A DNA stretch of 64,000 bases from Hydractinia symbiolongicarpus (Eukaryota > Cnidaria > Hydrozoa > Anthoathecata > Hydractiniidae). The notes beneath the pieces were generated by a model. That model was given only the letters and a program-made list of their open reading frames with translations. It was not told where the DNA came from and ran no database searches. The position numbers were made by a program, and so were the translations under genes. The DNA is taken from the NCBI RefSeq assembly GCF_029227915.1, contig NC_079888.1, positions 6,693,001 to 6,757,000 on the forward strand. Reading direction: 5' to 3'. This document shows, piece after piece, positions 1-11,504 of this stretch. How positions within the stretch are numbered: position 1 is the stretch's first letter; every line of letters starts with the position of its first letter.

Positions 1-427
1 ACAAAGATAGCGTAGTTGCGTTGGCAAAGTGAAATTTAAAAAAAAAGACAATTGTGTTATTGTTTGACCTACTTCCACTCATTGCGACTAAAAAAAAATT
101 CCACTCGATTTTCAGTAAGTTGGGCCATTCGATTTGCAATAATAATTAAAAAAGTTGTATATCGTAGTAAAAAGAAGTCCAGAAGTTCATTCTCCCACAC
201 AGCAGGCAATAAGTCAGTCCTGCCGCGGTTTTGTGAGGAAAGACGCTCTGCGAAGAGTCTAATATTTGAGTCTTCTGTTTCATGTTAAACTGTGCCTGTG
301 ATATTTTTAAAGCATGTCACTGGCGACTTCTGTAAAATACAATGTGATGATGCCCCAACCTAATGAGTTCAACTTGAAACATTAAAAGCCAGTTGATAGT
401 GAACTATTAACTTAGCGAAGTTCACCA
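1..427. other. Left edge: 3' end or 3' UTR of the HBP1-like gene
   Basis: No confident exon. A good minus-strand acceptor (TTTTACAG) precedes a short open stretch from 329 that stops within about 15 codons, so the gene may end here. The plus-strand 78-codon open frame at 52-288 has no recognisable content. Confidence 0.3.
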
Positions 428-477
428 TCAGGAAGGTATGTCAAAGGGACTTGTACTCCATGTCCATTTGTCATCAT
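428..477 (-). CDS. HBP1-like: Possible terminal AXH exon
   Basis: In the phase offered by exon 664-552, a TCCTAAG acceptor opens a short frame containing DDKWTWSTSPFDIPS and then a TGA stop. The W-x-W-S-x-S-P pattern is reminiscent of the GWSS-x-x-P segment of AXH domains. The acceptor has a poor pyrimidine tract. A second frame over the same bases is also open, so the true 3' end of the gene remains open; another good acceptor (TTTTACAG, exon from 329) lies downstream. Confidence 0.3.
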
Positions 478-3400
478 CTTAGGACATCAATACATCGAAT
501 TATAAGAAGTCTGGCCCCCATACAAGGTGATTGGTAAAAGTTTTTGCTAACTAAAAAATTTCAGTACAAAAAAATATTGCTGAGGCAAATCAGTTAAAAT
601 GTATCTCACCTCGTCGGTTTTATTGCTGACGTAAAAAATTCTAATTATAAGGGCTATAGTTTCACTAATAAAAATAATATATAATTAATTTTACCCAAAA
701 CATGTATACCCACAAAGCAAACAAAGTTGTGTTGACTACATACCCGTGCAGAATTTATGCTAGGCTTTTCTCTGATTTCAACAATTTTCATTCCACTAGT
801 GTAGAAGTTCATATCATCACGACGACGGCCACCAGGTGTTGTACAAAATGCAGCAACATCTTCAGTAGTCATGAACTCCTTGTCATCTTGCTCAAACTTG
901 ACAGAACAACCTAAATACAGTTAAAATACAGATTAGAAATGATAAGACTAGGTAACCCTGAAACATATGGATAAGTTCCTTTCTCAGCCTTAAAATTAAG
1001 TTGTTTGTAGTATAAGTATAGGTTTAGTAGAAAGATTTTCCTCAAAAAAAAGAGCAATGGTTACAATTTTAAAATCAATAAAATAATATCAATATTTATA
1101 GGTAAAACTTCATAGAAATAACCAGTGTCTATTTAAGACAGCAGTAGAATCAATTTCTACCATGAATTCAAAAATACAGCATTGTACTCAAGTGTTGCGT
1201 ATTCAAATCTTACCTCTTAAGAAACATAACCAAACAGGAGTGGGCCACATTTGTGTTGGCCAAAAAGATGGCGTTTGTATATTGTCAAGAAATGGTGAAG
1301 GAGGTAGAGAGTTGGAAGAAGTGATGATTGAGTCTGAATGTGAGGTGTCTGCATTCGAACGTGATATTGTTGGTGTTAAAAGAAACTAAAACACGAAAAA
1401 ATAATGTGTATGATAAAAGTTTGTTGTTCAACAAAATCATTATAAAAAACATACAAATTTTGTAAATAAACAATTACTCACTGTTTTATCAGGAAAAGCA
1501 TATCTTGAAGGACTTTTTAATGTCCAGTCATGACTGGAATCTGGCAAAAGACTTGGTGTTAGTGACAATGGCAAGGGGCTATGCCGAAAAGGACTTCTTG
1601 GACTAGTAGCTATTTCTGCTAAGTGGCGCAATCTGCTTGTTGGATCCAACTTACTCAAATCTTTGGGTTTAATCTCATTTTCCATAGGAGTTGGGTTGAT
1701 AACCAAAACTGGTGGAATGGACTTGGATCTAGATGTTCTGCGACTTAGTAATGGCTTTGATTCTTGATGCGTGTTGCTATCGTTGCTTGAAACTAAAAAG
1801 AATGATAGAGTGAATGGTGGTAAAGAACCACTCTAATAACACCTTTAACAAAAAAACACTCTACGAAAACATGTTGTACTTAAGTAAATATAAAATGATA
1901 ACAGACATCAAAAAAATATAAACTAATACCTGACATTGCCTCCTTTGATACAGTGCAAGCTAAATCTATTTCTTCTTTCTTCACAGCTGTGGAAGATAAA
2001 GTAACCATTTCAATAGACTTAGATACTGATGGTGAAATTGGTGGATTTGAAATATCATTTTGAAACACACAATCAGATAGTTCAGTCTCTGTACTGCTTT
2101 CAGATGCACCTCGTAAGTTTTTTGGTGTTGTATTATTATTCCGATCACACTGTATGTTTGAGGGTGAAGTGCTTATATCAGGAACTATTTGTTCTGTGTT
2201 TTGTACAGAGGAAGGTATTTTAAATTTCACAGACTCAGTCAGCGTTTTTGTTAAAAACACAGGTTCTTCTTTTATACCACCGTTGCAAGAACTAAAACTA
2301 CTTCGCGAGTTATAGCTTAGTTTATCATGTGACGTAGTACATTGCAAATCACGATTGACTAAATCGTTTGGATATTCTTTCCCTTCATTTGGAAGTGGAA
2401 AATCTTTGAAACCATTATATGGCTTGCTATCTCTGAAATTCTTGTCATCAGTTATGCAAGAAAAGTTAAAAGCTTCATTCCTACTGTCGCCGTGGTAATC
2501 AGAACTAAAACTACCACTTGTGCTATGTTGATAGTTGTCTGTTTTATGACAATTGTAAAATTCACAAGAAGACCTTTGAGAATCGTAGTCTGCAGAAGGC
2601 AATCGTGGGTTTGATAAATCACCGGTTGATAATCTTTGACACTGCTGACGAAATTGATTATTTGCTTGTTGACATTGCTGTGTGTATTCCGAAAGTGAAG
2701 ATCGCGAACAATAAGAACTGTAGCTATTTCCTGGGAGACGATTATAACTTGTTGTTGGTCTTCTTGGATATTCACCATTACGTGCTAAACTATCATCACT
2801 TATTTTATCATAGTGAGAAAATCTATCCTTCATAGTATATGGACTTTGCAGACCTGAACTAGCTGATCCCCCTGACATATATGAGCCCATGTCCATGGGG
2901 CTTTTTATTAGTGGGCTGGGTATACCTGGCAAATTTTTTAGAAGTGGAGATGTAAGTGGGAGTGGACTTTTAATAAGTGGTGACGGTACACTTGTTCTTT
3001 CACGAAATGCTCCATTCATAAATGTTCTTGGGTATGAATCTGTCAACGAAATATATGGATCCTCCTCAGAGCTTATTGATTCTCTTCCCTTAGGTGAAGT
3101 AGCCCTGAGATTTTGTTTTGATAAAACTGGTTCAATGTTGTGAGCCTTACGCAAGTGATATTTTAGTCCATTTGCACTTTTAAACTTCTTGTGACAACAC
3201 TGGCAAACATGAGGTCTGGGATCTATATCATGTGATTTTAAGTGATATCTGTATCCAGGTGAAGAGCGAAATACTTTGCCGCAACCTTCCTGTGGGCAGC
3301 GCAAAAGTTTTCCAGGTTTTGCATCATTACCTTGAACCTCCTATAAAAACAGAGATATATGAGAACGTGAAGGAAGATTCAGCAAGATTATCATTATAGC

Positions 3401-6400
3401 AGATCCCTAAAAGAATGTACTGAAATGTATGGCACACTATACACTGGCAAAAGATATATCACATTTAAATATTCTGTGTATTGTTAACAGGCAATCAACC
3501 ATATGGGTGATTCAACAAAAAAAGAAGTAACTTTATTTGTTATATAGTGCAGGAGAACATTCACAAGTTTTATCAATGGTTGCCTATGTTACAATATACT
3601 AATCCTTCATGGCTACTACTAATTGAAATCGAAATCCAATAGGATAATGTAGTCAGGTTATATTTGAATTATATTTTTTAAAGAATAAACTGTGTTATTC
3701 AACACTGATAAGATGATAAAGAAAAAACAGATTAGCTCACAATACATTATTAAGTTATAAACTCTTAATTTTACTATTGCTAACACATCAAAACACATGT
3801 GTTGATGTGTTTAGTTGTTCTAGTATGTGCTGTGTGCACATGAAAAAGGATTGGAAACAAAATTAAGTTATATTAACGTTCTCTGTAGATAAAAAGGCAT
3901 AGACAATAATAAGTTGGTTGATGTTCTTAAACCAACAAATAAATGCTTAAATACCTAGCTCTACAGTGCTTTAAATTCCTTAACCTTTTCAAAAAAAACG
4001 TTAAAGGGAAAGATGTAGAGTGAAAGGAGGAGGTAATATACAAAAATAACTTGTGGTGGGAAGCAGTGTATTGTTTTGGATTTTTAAGTAAGGCATTAGC
4101 TTAATAAATGACTTTTAATTACACAAAAACGAACTACTTTGATGCAGTGTTTGCTGTAAAAGTGACAATTAATTCTGTGTACAATTTCCTGACTATTGAA
4201 ATGGCAAATTCCGGTAATTTAATTCCCTATTCAACGTTTTAAAATGATAGCATGTTGCTTATTTCCATGTTTTCACACCTACTTAAAAGTAGGATGGCTT
4301 AAAGATAACCTTGTCACAGCAGATTATACGTCTACAGATTTATTTATCTGTGTAAGTTGACTTATTGAACTCATTGAGGAACAAAGATCTAAAACCTTTA
4401 ACCCATTCAACAAAGATATATTATATTGCACCAAAAACGTTATTCAACTAATTTTAAAATAATTATTGGTAGGTTGTTGTTCCTACTAAAATTTAGTGTA
4501 TACATAAATCAGTTGCAGATTTAAGAAGAAATGTCTGTTACTTACCATATGACAAACCATACTGTCAATATTCTCACTTTTTTTAAATCATTATTTTCTA
4601 CACATAATTTTAACACAAATTATATCTTGATATAACAGACTCAATTGTCAACACAATTTATATACAAACAAACCAACACATCACAACTCTTCGTATATAT
4701 CCACTTAAATTAACTCCATTAGATCAGAAGATTTAAAAACCTAAATGGCTACTTTAAAAACAATAAATAGGATGGTGACGTCATTCTCTTGAGTATGAAA
4801 AAATATTTTTATCACTTTCTACAACACACTACACTACTTGTTTTTAGGTAAACATATTTAAAAACAACAAATTCTTATATGAAAAATATTAAATTATCAT
4901 TTTTTCCAATTTTGTACACATTCCATCCTTCAACTCATTTATTCTTACAAATAAAAAAGATTCTATTGAGAATATATATAACAAAAAACATTAAAAATAA
5001 CAAATAATCCCAAGACAAACAGTGTCATTATTAACAGTTAACATAACATGCAAAGAAAAGAGAAAAAATTTATGAAAACACACAAAATAAACAACTTTCT
5101 TTGAATAAACCTTCAGTAACTTAATTCAAATGTAAAGTGGTTTTCATAGTGCATCCGGTGAGGGTGAGGTTCCGGTATGGATTAATTACCTCACCATGAA
5201 AACTGTTTGGTCTTGCTAATTATTATTAAAACAAAGAAATGTCAAATGTAAAAAAACATAAAGTTTATAATTTATCAGTATATATTATATCTGCCAAGTT
5301 AATTTAAACTAATTTCATGCTTTTGTTTAAATTTTTATTTAATAAACTCCTATTGTGTGAAAAATATGTTGTTCTTTCTTATCTTTATAACAAATCAGAC
5401 ATTTTATAATTTAGTCCCTATTTACACTTTGTATAAATAAAACTTCTCTTTACCTTTGTTGAAGGCTTCCCCATTTACACTTTGTATAAATATCCTGTTT
5501 ACATGTTTTAAAACTTAGCCCCTATTTACACTATGTACTACAAATTAAAATTCTCCTTGCATTCTGCACAGTTCATCCTGTTCACAGATTGTGCACATTT
5601 TTTTCAAAATCATAAAGATAGATATGTGGTTGCTGTATATAATGTTAAAGTACAAAATGAAAGGAATTGTTATTTAAATAGAAAAATTATAAAGAAAAAA
5701 TTAACAAAAACTGCAACAGGAGTATCCTTAAGATTCTTCAGCAAAAGAAACATAAAACAACAAGACACTAAGTGCACACATGTATAAGAGTTACCTTCAT
5801 CATTAATTGAAGGAAACGTCTTACTGTCATCTTTCTCCATATACACACAAAATTAAATAAATATCAATATTTCCTGATGAAATGCTTAACTGCCTGATTA
5901 AAATAAACGTGATTCGCTTGACATTTGTACATGTATGCCATCCTTCTTATAGAGAATTAACTTCACTGAAGAGGATTAAAATCTGTTATGTCGTCACACA
6001 AGACTTCTAACGTATAAATCAAAAAGGGTTTGCCATACACAACTACGTGATTGTGATAAGATAAAATACAAATAAAACCACTGATTACGTTTGTCATTTA
6101 TGCATTCTGTGTTATATACAGGCACAGATTAGGAAAATCAAAGTGAATTAAAAAACTAAAGATAGAAAAATATTACGTCATTATTGTTTGACAATGTTAA
6201 CTACATCATAAGTACACTTTATTTAAGTGTCCACTTATTAAAATATACCAATAAGTACTAGGATTAAAGAATTTTCCCTTAAAAGTCAATTAAATTTTAC
6301 TGTGAAATTATTTCCTACTCACACTAAAAAAAAAAAATAAGATATTGGGTACTAATGTAAAAATAAAACATATTTACAGCAAAAACCTAAACTGAACCAT

Positions 6401-8935
6401 ATCATAAACACAAATATGATGACCAATACGTTTATCTTCTGAATATTGTTCAGTGATTTTATATCGCTTAACTGTAAAAGTGTATAGCCCTTCTGTGAAT
6501 GTAGTAACAATCACATTGTAAAGCATTAACCAATTTGTAACAAACTCAAGACACTGCCCCTACATCTCAAGGATTAAATTTTTCTATAACCAACAAGAAA
6601 ACCATCCGGTTTGATCACACATTCGTATTGTACACATACTTTATACTAAAATATTGCATTGATTTTATATTTATATATATAAGGTTCTTGTTTATATAGA
6701 CCTGTTGTATAATTTTTATTTCACTCGAAATGGGTGTATGACACCCAAAACGTCATAAAATGTTGTTTTAATTTGTACACATACACATGGATGTCCAAGT
6801 TTTAACATAAAATATTGTCAATCAAATTTCTAATGTCTCATGTAAAAACAACAAGAACTGAAGCGGTTTGAACACTCAAACAACACTATGATGATAAACA
6901 ATTAAACTGTATTTATTAAAATATAAAATATACAAAGATAAAATTTGGTATAAAAAATAAGGCACAAACTTAGAGAAAGAGATGATGATAAATTGAATCA
7001 TATTAAAAGTTGTGACTAATTTTTGATAACTGAGATATGGCTGGAGAGCACACAACTCGAGTCAATTTCGAACATTATAACATTGTCAACAATCATTTCA
7101 AGACAACGAACACCCTCATTTGATGCAAGATTTCGGGAAATTCTACTGGTTTCATTATTTTTGGTATACTATATAAAGCTATATGATAATAAGAAAACAA
7201 CAAGAAATTCAAGATTTTAGCACAAATTATAGTTGCAAAAAATCACAACATTTTTAGTAGCATCACTAAAATTAGTTACTATAAATTACAAATATGACAT
7301 ATCAGTTTAACTCCATAGCAACTATACATTAATAAAGTGCCAAAGCAAACTTCTTGACAGGCCCATAATTACTGATGATAGAAATTGTCAAGATTTTTTG
7401 TCGCTTTAAATTTAACATCATAAAATGTAATTTTTAGTTGGCATTAGAAATAACATTTGGCATAATTATGCACCCCTGTAACCCCCTTTGGACCTTATTC
7501 ATTTCATCGCTCATGAAAAAAAATTAATTTAAGATAGCTATTACATGCAGAAAATTCACCCGAGGATTTACCTTCTCTCCTTTAGCATGACCCAATAAAG
7601 TTTGTGTAGAAATAATCACAACAAATCTTAATATTTCAGCACCTGTTTTAAGTTTCACAATACGCCAGGTGTGTATTCTAAATGTGAACTCAATATCATG
7701 ATGAAACACAATCACAAAAATTCCATTTACTTAAGACTCAGTATTGGTGGCATGTTAGCAATGTTGTTAGTATGGGACCCTTAAATATTTCCCCCCAAAG
7801 TAGATGTCGAAATCAATAATACAGTTGGTGAACAAGTTAGCTATTGGTTAAGCAGCTACAGTTTGTCAAAGACTTCATTATAAACACTGTTTACTTCAGA
7901 TGTAGTGTCTGAGGAAATCTCTCTTTTTTTAATATAATGGGTAATCCACCCCTGGATATCATGAGTAAAGTATCCCAAATGTAATTGATAACCCTTAAAC
8001 CTATCAAGCACATCATTTCTAGAAACATTGTACAGCTTGTTAGAACACAACGATGAGGACATGGACCATTGTCAAAATGTCAACATATTGTTGAATAGAT
8101 AGATCCAGACAAGAAGATCTCGGCAACAGAGAATTTTAAAACCAATGCAGAAATTGTTATGGCGAAAAGTGAACATCCACCTTGAAATGATGTAGACAAT
8201 CAACAGCAACAGCTTTATTCCTAAGATAAATACTATATACCCTATATATACCCTCACACTTTTAGCAAACAGTGTGACAAGTTCAACTTTTACATACACC
8301 TTTGCATTGCATCCTTGCTTCTTAGTTTTTAAAAATATCCCATGTATTCATACGAGATATTTGTATTTATTGGTGACTTCTGTGACAATGCACACTGAAC
8401 TTAACGGCTTACATCCTGTGAAAAAAATTGGTTTTTTGAGACATAGAACTTGAAAGTTTGAAGAATAATTCATACATAGGGCAACTTAGTTTATGTAAAT
8501 GTGTTCTAAAACTGAATGGCTCAAACCCTATTTACTTCATCATATAAATAACTATCATAGCAGCAACCCATTTATATCAATACATGCTATACATAATTAT
8601 CATAATTAGCAAGAAAAAAGAACCAGCCAAGATTCTCTCCCTCCAAAAGAAAGACTCATATACAACTTCTCAAGCTCTGTTTTATAAAACATCATTTTTT
8701 TGCAAAAAGTTAAGCCTTAGGTCTTTTGATAACTTTAGTAATTTTTGATGATAAAAAAATAGTTGAATGTTGCAATAAAAAAATATCTAATTTAATTTGT
8801 ATTTCCTTTAAAAAAATTAGAGAAAAAAAATTAGAGAAAATAAAAACAATTCATTTACCTCTTTTTGCTGGGAGGCATCCTTTCGTTCTGCTATCATCAT
8901 CTGGAAGGGATAACCATGTATTCAGTGTAGATGGT
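428..8935 (-). CDS. HBP1-like: HBP1-like AXH-domain protein with two C2H2 zinc fingers (multi-exon)
   Basis: Probable nuclear transcriptional regulator. Exons read on the minus strand are 8935-8859, 3330-1930, 1792-1482, 1385-1214 and 910-744, then tentatively 664-552 and 477-428. All junctions up to 744 are GT-AG and keep frame. The second exon opens with two C2H2 fingers (C-x4-C-x12-H-x3-H, then C-x2-C-x12-H-x4-H), followed by about 400 Ser/Pro-rich residues. The third exon carries LAEIATSPRSPF, matching the ATSPxSP motif I recall from human HBP1. The fourth and fifth carry WPTPVWLCFLRG and the following strand, the start of an AXH domain (RNA/protein-binding fold of ATXN1 and HBP1). HBP1 normally adds a C-terminal HMG box; none is visible here. 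The AXH end is uncertain because exon 744 to exon 664 is out of phase by one. The family call is solid; orthology to HBP1 is inference. Confidence 0.75.
552..664 (-). CDS. HBP1-like: Probable continuing AXH exon (phase problem)
   Basis: After a TTATTAG acceptor, one base plus 37 codons are open and read like the middle of an AXH domain: alternating hydrophobic strands (ETIALIIRIF) and then YFFVLKFF, resembling the HPFFV segment. The donor would be GTTAGC, ending phase 1. It needs a phase-2 upstream exon, whereas exon 910-744 ends in phase 0. Either a base has been lost or gained, a tiny exon is missing, or this is not spliced as proposed. Confidence 0.4.
744..910 (-). CDS. HBP1-like: AXH-domain exon
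   Basis: Acceptor TGTATTTAG and donor GTATGT; 167 bases, phase 1 in and phase 0 out. It encodes CSVKFEQDDKEFMTTEDV, then a GMKIVEI strand. This matches the early AXH pattern in HBP1 (FLKG, then a strand, then a VEDF-like segment). About 60 to 80 more AXH residues would be expected after this exon. Confidence 0.8.
1214..1385 (-). CDS. HBP1-like: Exon leading into the AXH domain
   Basis: Acceptor GTTTTAG and donor GTAAGA; 172 bases, phase 0 in and phase 1 out. It encodes a Ser/Thr/Asp linker that ends in FWPTQMWPTPVWLCFLRG, aligning by eye with the WPSTVWHCFLKG segment that begins the HBP1 AXH domain. The plus-strand open frame over the same interval is a shadow. Confidence 0.8.
1482..1792 (-). 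CDS. HBP1-like: ATSPxSP-motif exon of the HBP1-like gene
   Basis: Acceptor CTTTTTAG before 1792 and donor GTGAGT at 1481. The length of 311 bases takes the phase-1 end of the previous exon to phase 0. It encodes a basic Arg/Ser stretch (LLSRRTSRSKS), then the LAEIATSPRSPF motif and a Pro/Ser-rich tail. The ATSPxSP motif is what I recall from the N-terminal half of vertebrate HBP1, upstream of the AXH domain, so order as well as sequence agrees. Confidence 0.8.
1930..3330 (-). CDS. HBP1-like: Zinc-finger exon of the HBP1-like gene
   Basis: Large internal exon of about 467 codons. The acceptor is most likely TTCAAG before 3330, because it accepts the phase-1 end of both candidate upstream exons (8859 and 5795). 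An alternative TATAG acceptor, with the exon starting at 3340, would need a phase-0 upstream exon. The donor is GTATTAG at 1929. Residues from about 10 to 65 hold two C2H2 fingers with an RSSPGYRYHLKSH-type first helix and a SANGLKYHLRKAH-type second helix. The rest is Ser/Pro/Tyr/Asn-rich, with SPLIKSP-like repeats after the fingers, and looks disordered. No nuclear export or catalytic motif was recognised. Confidence 0.85.
3331..8858. other. Large introns of the HBP1-like gene
   Basis: About 5.5 kb of AT-rich sequence without convincing exons apart from the candidate at 5795-5840. Near 5415-5535 a motif close to CCCTATTTACACTTTGTATAAATA occurs three times at irregular spacing, a decayed tandem repeat. 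No RNA gene was seen. ORFs here are short and low-complexity. Confidence 0.5.
5795..5840 (-). CDS. HBP1-like: Candidate alternative first exon of the HBP1-like gene
   Basis: An ATG at 5840 opens MEKDDSKTFPSINDE and ends in phase 1 at a GTAACT donor. It joins in frame to the zinc-finger exon at 3330, giving a protein that starts about 20 residues before the first finger. It cannot be an internal exon after 8859 because that join hits a stop, so if real it marks a second promoter. Confidence 0.4.
8859..8935 (-). CDS. HBP1-like: Upstream coding exon of the HBP1-like gene
   Basis: A strong acceptor (TTTTGTTTAG) and donor (GTAAAT) bound 77 bases with one open frame, encoding PSTLNTWLSLPDDDSRTKG and a short basic end. 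It enters in phase 2 and leaves in phase 1, matching the zinc-finger exon at 3330. The function of this N-terminal segment is unknown. Confidence 0.65.
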
Positions 8936-9184
8936 CTAAACAAAAGCAAAACATTTAGATGTGTATATGCTAAAATCGGTAGACTTGGGTTATTTCATTG
9001 ACACCCAAATTCGAGCCTTGATCTGTGACAAAGATTAATCAGTGCTTCAAAAATTAAGTACACACTCGTAAGCATGTACATAAAAATCGACACCATTACT
9101 TTCATGCAACTTTCAAAATGGAAGTAAATGTTACAAAGTTTAATGGTTAAATTAGATTTCTATTTATAGGTCTATATTTATGCA

Positions 9185-9238
9185 TCCCTTATCAACGATG
9201 AGAAGAAAAGGATTGTCTTTTCATTGTTGATAAGGAAT
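9185..9238. repeat. Short imperfect hairpin
   Basis: CCTTATCAACGATGAGAA is followed after about 13 bases by TTTTCATTGTTGATAAGG, its near-perfect reverse complement. This is probably a MITE remnant or simple foldback within the intron. Confidence 0.5.
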
Positions 9239-9472
9239 GATCTACAAATTCTGTGCCAACTCGACTTGTTAAAAAATGTCTCCAAAGTTTAATGACATTG
9301 GCCTGTTTAATTTCATACAAGACGATATCATTTGCTATTAAAATCGATAAAACTGATTCAAATTCAAGCTAAAATAAAAAATTTGTCTTAAGCAACTTGA
9401 GACGAATTACACCATACAAGAACAGTTTAATTGCTACGCAAGACTCACATTTTCAAAAGGGACTGTAAGGGA

Positions 9473-10703
9473 TCGTCTCAAAATGTTCGTATGTTTTTTT
9501 CGTATAATTATACGAACGCTACGAAGTACTTCGTTTCGTGAAACGAATGTCATACGAAGTGCTTCGTTTAAAATAAAAAATGTAAACAAAGTTTATACGA
9601 ACTTTGTTAATATATGATACGAACTTAAACGAAGTTTTTTTTACCGTACAAAATGAAATGATACGAACTTTGAACAAAGTAAATTGCTATACGATCTTGA
9701 AACGAACTTCAAAAGTACCGGCGTGATTGCGCATAATAACGAAACCAGAAACAAAAGAATTAAACAATTTTTTTTAAAGACGAAAAGAAATAATACGCAC
9801 TTTAAACGAAACCAGAAATAAAAAAAGTAAAATATACGAGGTTGACTTCTTTGAAAAGACTAGTAAAATTGCATATTCATAGGTTCAATCTACACGATCT
9901 ACGGCGATCTTTTCGCTTTATACGATCCCGTTTTCATGATTTTTAAACGATCTACGGCGATCTTTTCGCTTTATACGATCCAGTTTTCATGATTTTTAAA
10001 CGATCTACGGCGATCTTTTCGCTTTATACGATCCTGTTTTCATGATTTTTAAACGATCTACGGCGGTCTTTTCGCTTTATACGATCCTGTTTTCATGATT
10101 TTTAAACGATCTACGGCGATCTTTTCGCTTTCTACGATCCCGTTTTCATGATTTTTTAAACGATCTACGGCGATCTTTTCGCTTTCTACGATCCCGTTTT
10201 CATGATTTTTAACGATTTACGGCGATTCTTTCGCTTTCTATGATTCCGTTTTCATGAATTTTAAACGTTCCACAGTGATCTTTTCGCTTTCTACGATCCT
10301 GTTTTCATGAGTTTTAAACGATCTACAGAGATGTTTTTGCTTTCTACGATGCCGTGGAGACGATCCTTAAAGACCTTAGATAATAAATCCAATTAGAATA
10401 AACGAAGTTCGTATAACGAAACGAACTTTATAATTGTTGAAAAAATTTCAATATAAAACTATAGATAATAGTCCAATTATAATAAACGAACTTCGTAGAA
10501 GCAAATTTTTATACGAACTTCTTTAAAAATGATACGAACTACATACGAACTTTATTTTAAATGATACGAACTTTATACGAACTTGTAATTTTGATGATAC
10601 GAAAAAGTTCGTATTAAAAATAAAATGATACGAAAGATTTAATAAATCGATACGAAGTTTTTTATACGAATTATACGAACTACGTACGAACATTATGAGA
10701 CGA
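9473..10703. mobile_element. Non-autonomous TIR element with internal 53-bp satellite
   Basis: The ends are inverted: TCGTCTCAAAATGTTCGTA at the left matches the reverse complement of the right end (TCGTCTCATAATGTTCGTA), and the similarity extends inward through TTCGTATAATT-type blocks. The subterminal zones (about 9485-9840 and 10390-10690) are packed with ATACGAACTT-like words in both orientations. The centre holds a 53-bp tandem array. No transposase frame is present, so mobilisation would depend on a source element elsewhere. No clear target-site duplication could be fixed by eye. Confidence 0.7.
9894..10370. repeat. 53-bp tandem array, about nine units
   Basis: The consensus begins ACGATCTACGGCGATCTTTT, continues with a CGCTTTATACGATC segment, and ends in GTTTTCATGATTTTTAA. 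The spacing between the first two unit starts is exactly 53 bases. Units become more diverged to the right. The array sits in the middle of the TIR element and is not found outside it in this window. Confidence 0.85.
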
Positions 10704-10960
10704 AACAACATGTGAACTCAGGGGCCTGCTTTGAAAGTCCATACCATAAAAAATTGTGAATTTACCCCACACAAAAATGTTGTGAAACTGATTGCATATT
10801 TCATGCTTATATAATTTATTATGAATAAGGGGGGGGGGGAGAGAATTTAAAATGGAGTCTTAGATTATCAATCGCTATTGTCGTTACATTGACCCACTAG
10901 CCTTTTCCTCTTACGTACACACATGTTAACGAAAACATGAGCCACACGATCGTGCACTTA

Positions 10961-11312
10961 ATAGATAGATACATGTGCATATTTTACATGGCTAGTCTCA
11001 CAAATATCGAGGGATATACCCTGTCTATTATTTCCAGGAGAGGCCATGGCTTAGAAGGAGAGTCCTAGAGTATTTAATGCTCATTTTGAGCTACGCAGAC
11101 CCAATTAGAGCCCACGCTCTACTAGACAACTCCCAGCAACATCCAATGGCCCACAGTGTGCCATATTCCTAATTTCCCTCATATGGCTTGGGTTAACCCA
11201 AGGGCTATGGTAACATTCACTCGCCCGTGATGAATCGCCGTCAAGAGGAATCGAATCCCGGTCTCCTGCACAGAGTATGAGGGCTATAACCAGTAATCTA
11301 CGGTGCCACAAG
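10961..11312 (-). mobile_element. tRNA-derived SINE, copy 1
   Basis: On the minus strand the head (from about 11311) has a tRNA-like A box (TGGCACCGTAGATTACTGGT) and, about 30 bases on, a B box (GGGATTCGATTCC), so it could serve as an internal pol III promoter. The body runs about 270 bases and ends in an (ATCT)n-like tail near 10961-10970. The body is shared in opposite orientation with the copy at 13236-13520. Confidence 0.75.
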
Positions 11313-11504
11313 CGTTTTTTTCAACCTTTTGATGTTGAAAAACTCCTTTCCCAACAGAATTGAAATAAATTAAATTTTCACATTGCAGATGTTATACGCC
11401 CCTAGATTCCTTTTGTCTGTACTACATGACTTTGTCTTTACAGCATAATTTTGTTTTAACATTTTAATGATTTACTGATTTTTCTTCTTTACGTGTCAGT
11501 ATTT

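Noticed and set aside
654-743. Open frame continuing past the 744 donor
   Set aside because: It crosses a good GTATGT donor and reads into AT-rich intron sequence (HVLGKINYILFLLVKL-like).
9894-10370. CRISPR array
   Set aside because: The repeats are directly contiguous 53-bp satellite units with no unique spacers, in a eukaryotic TIR element.
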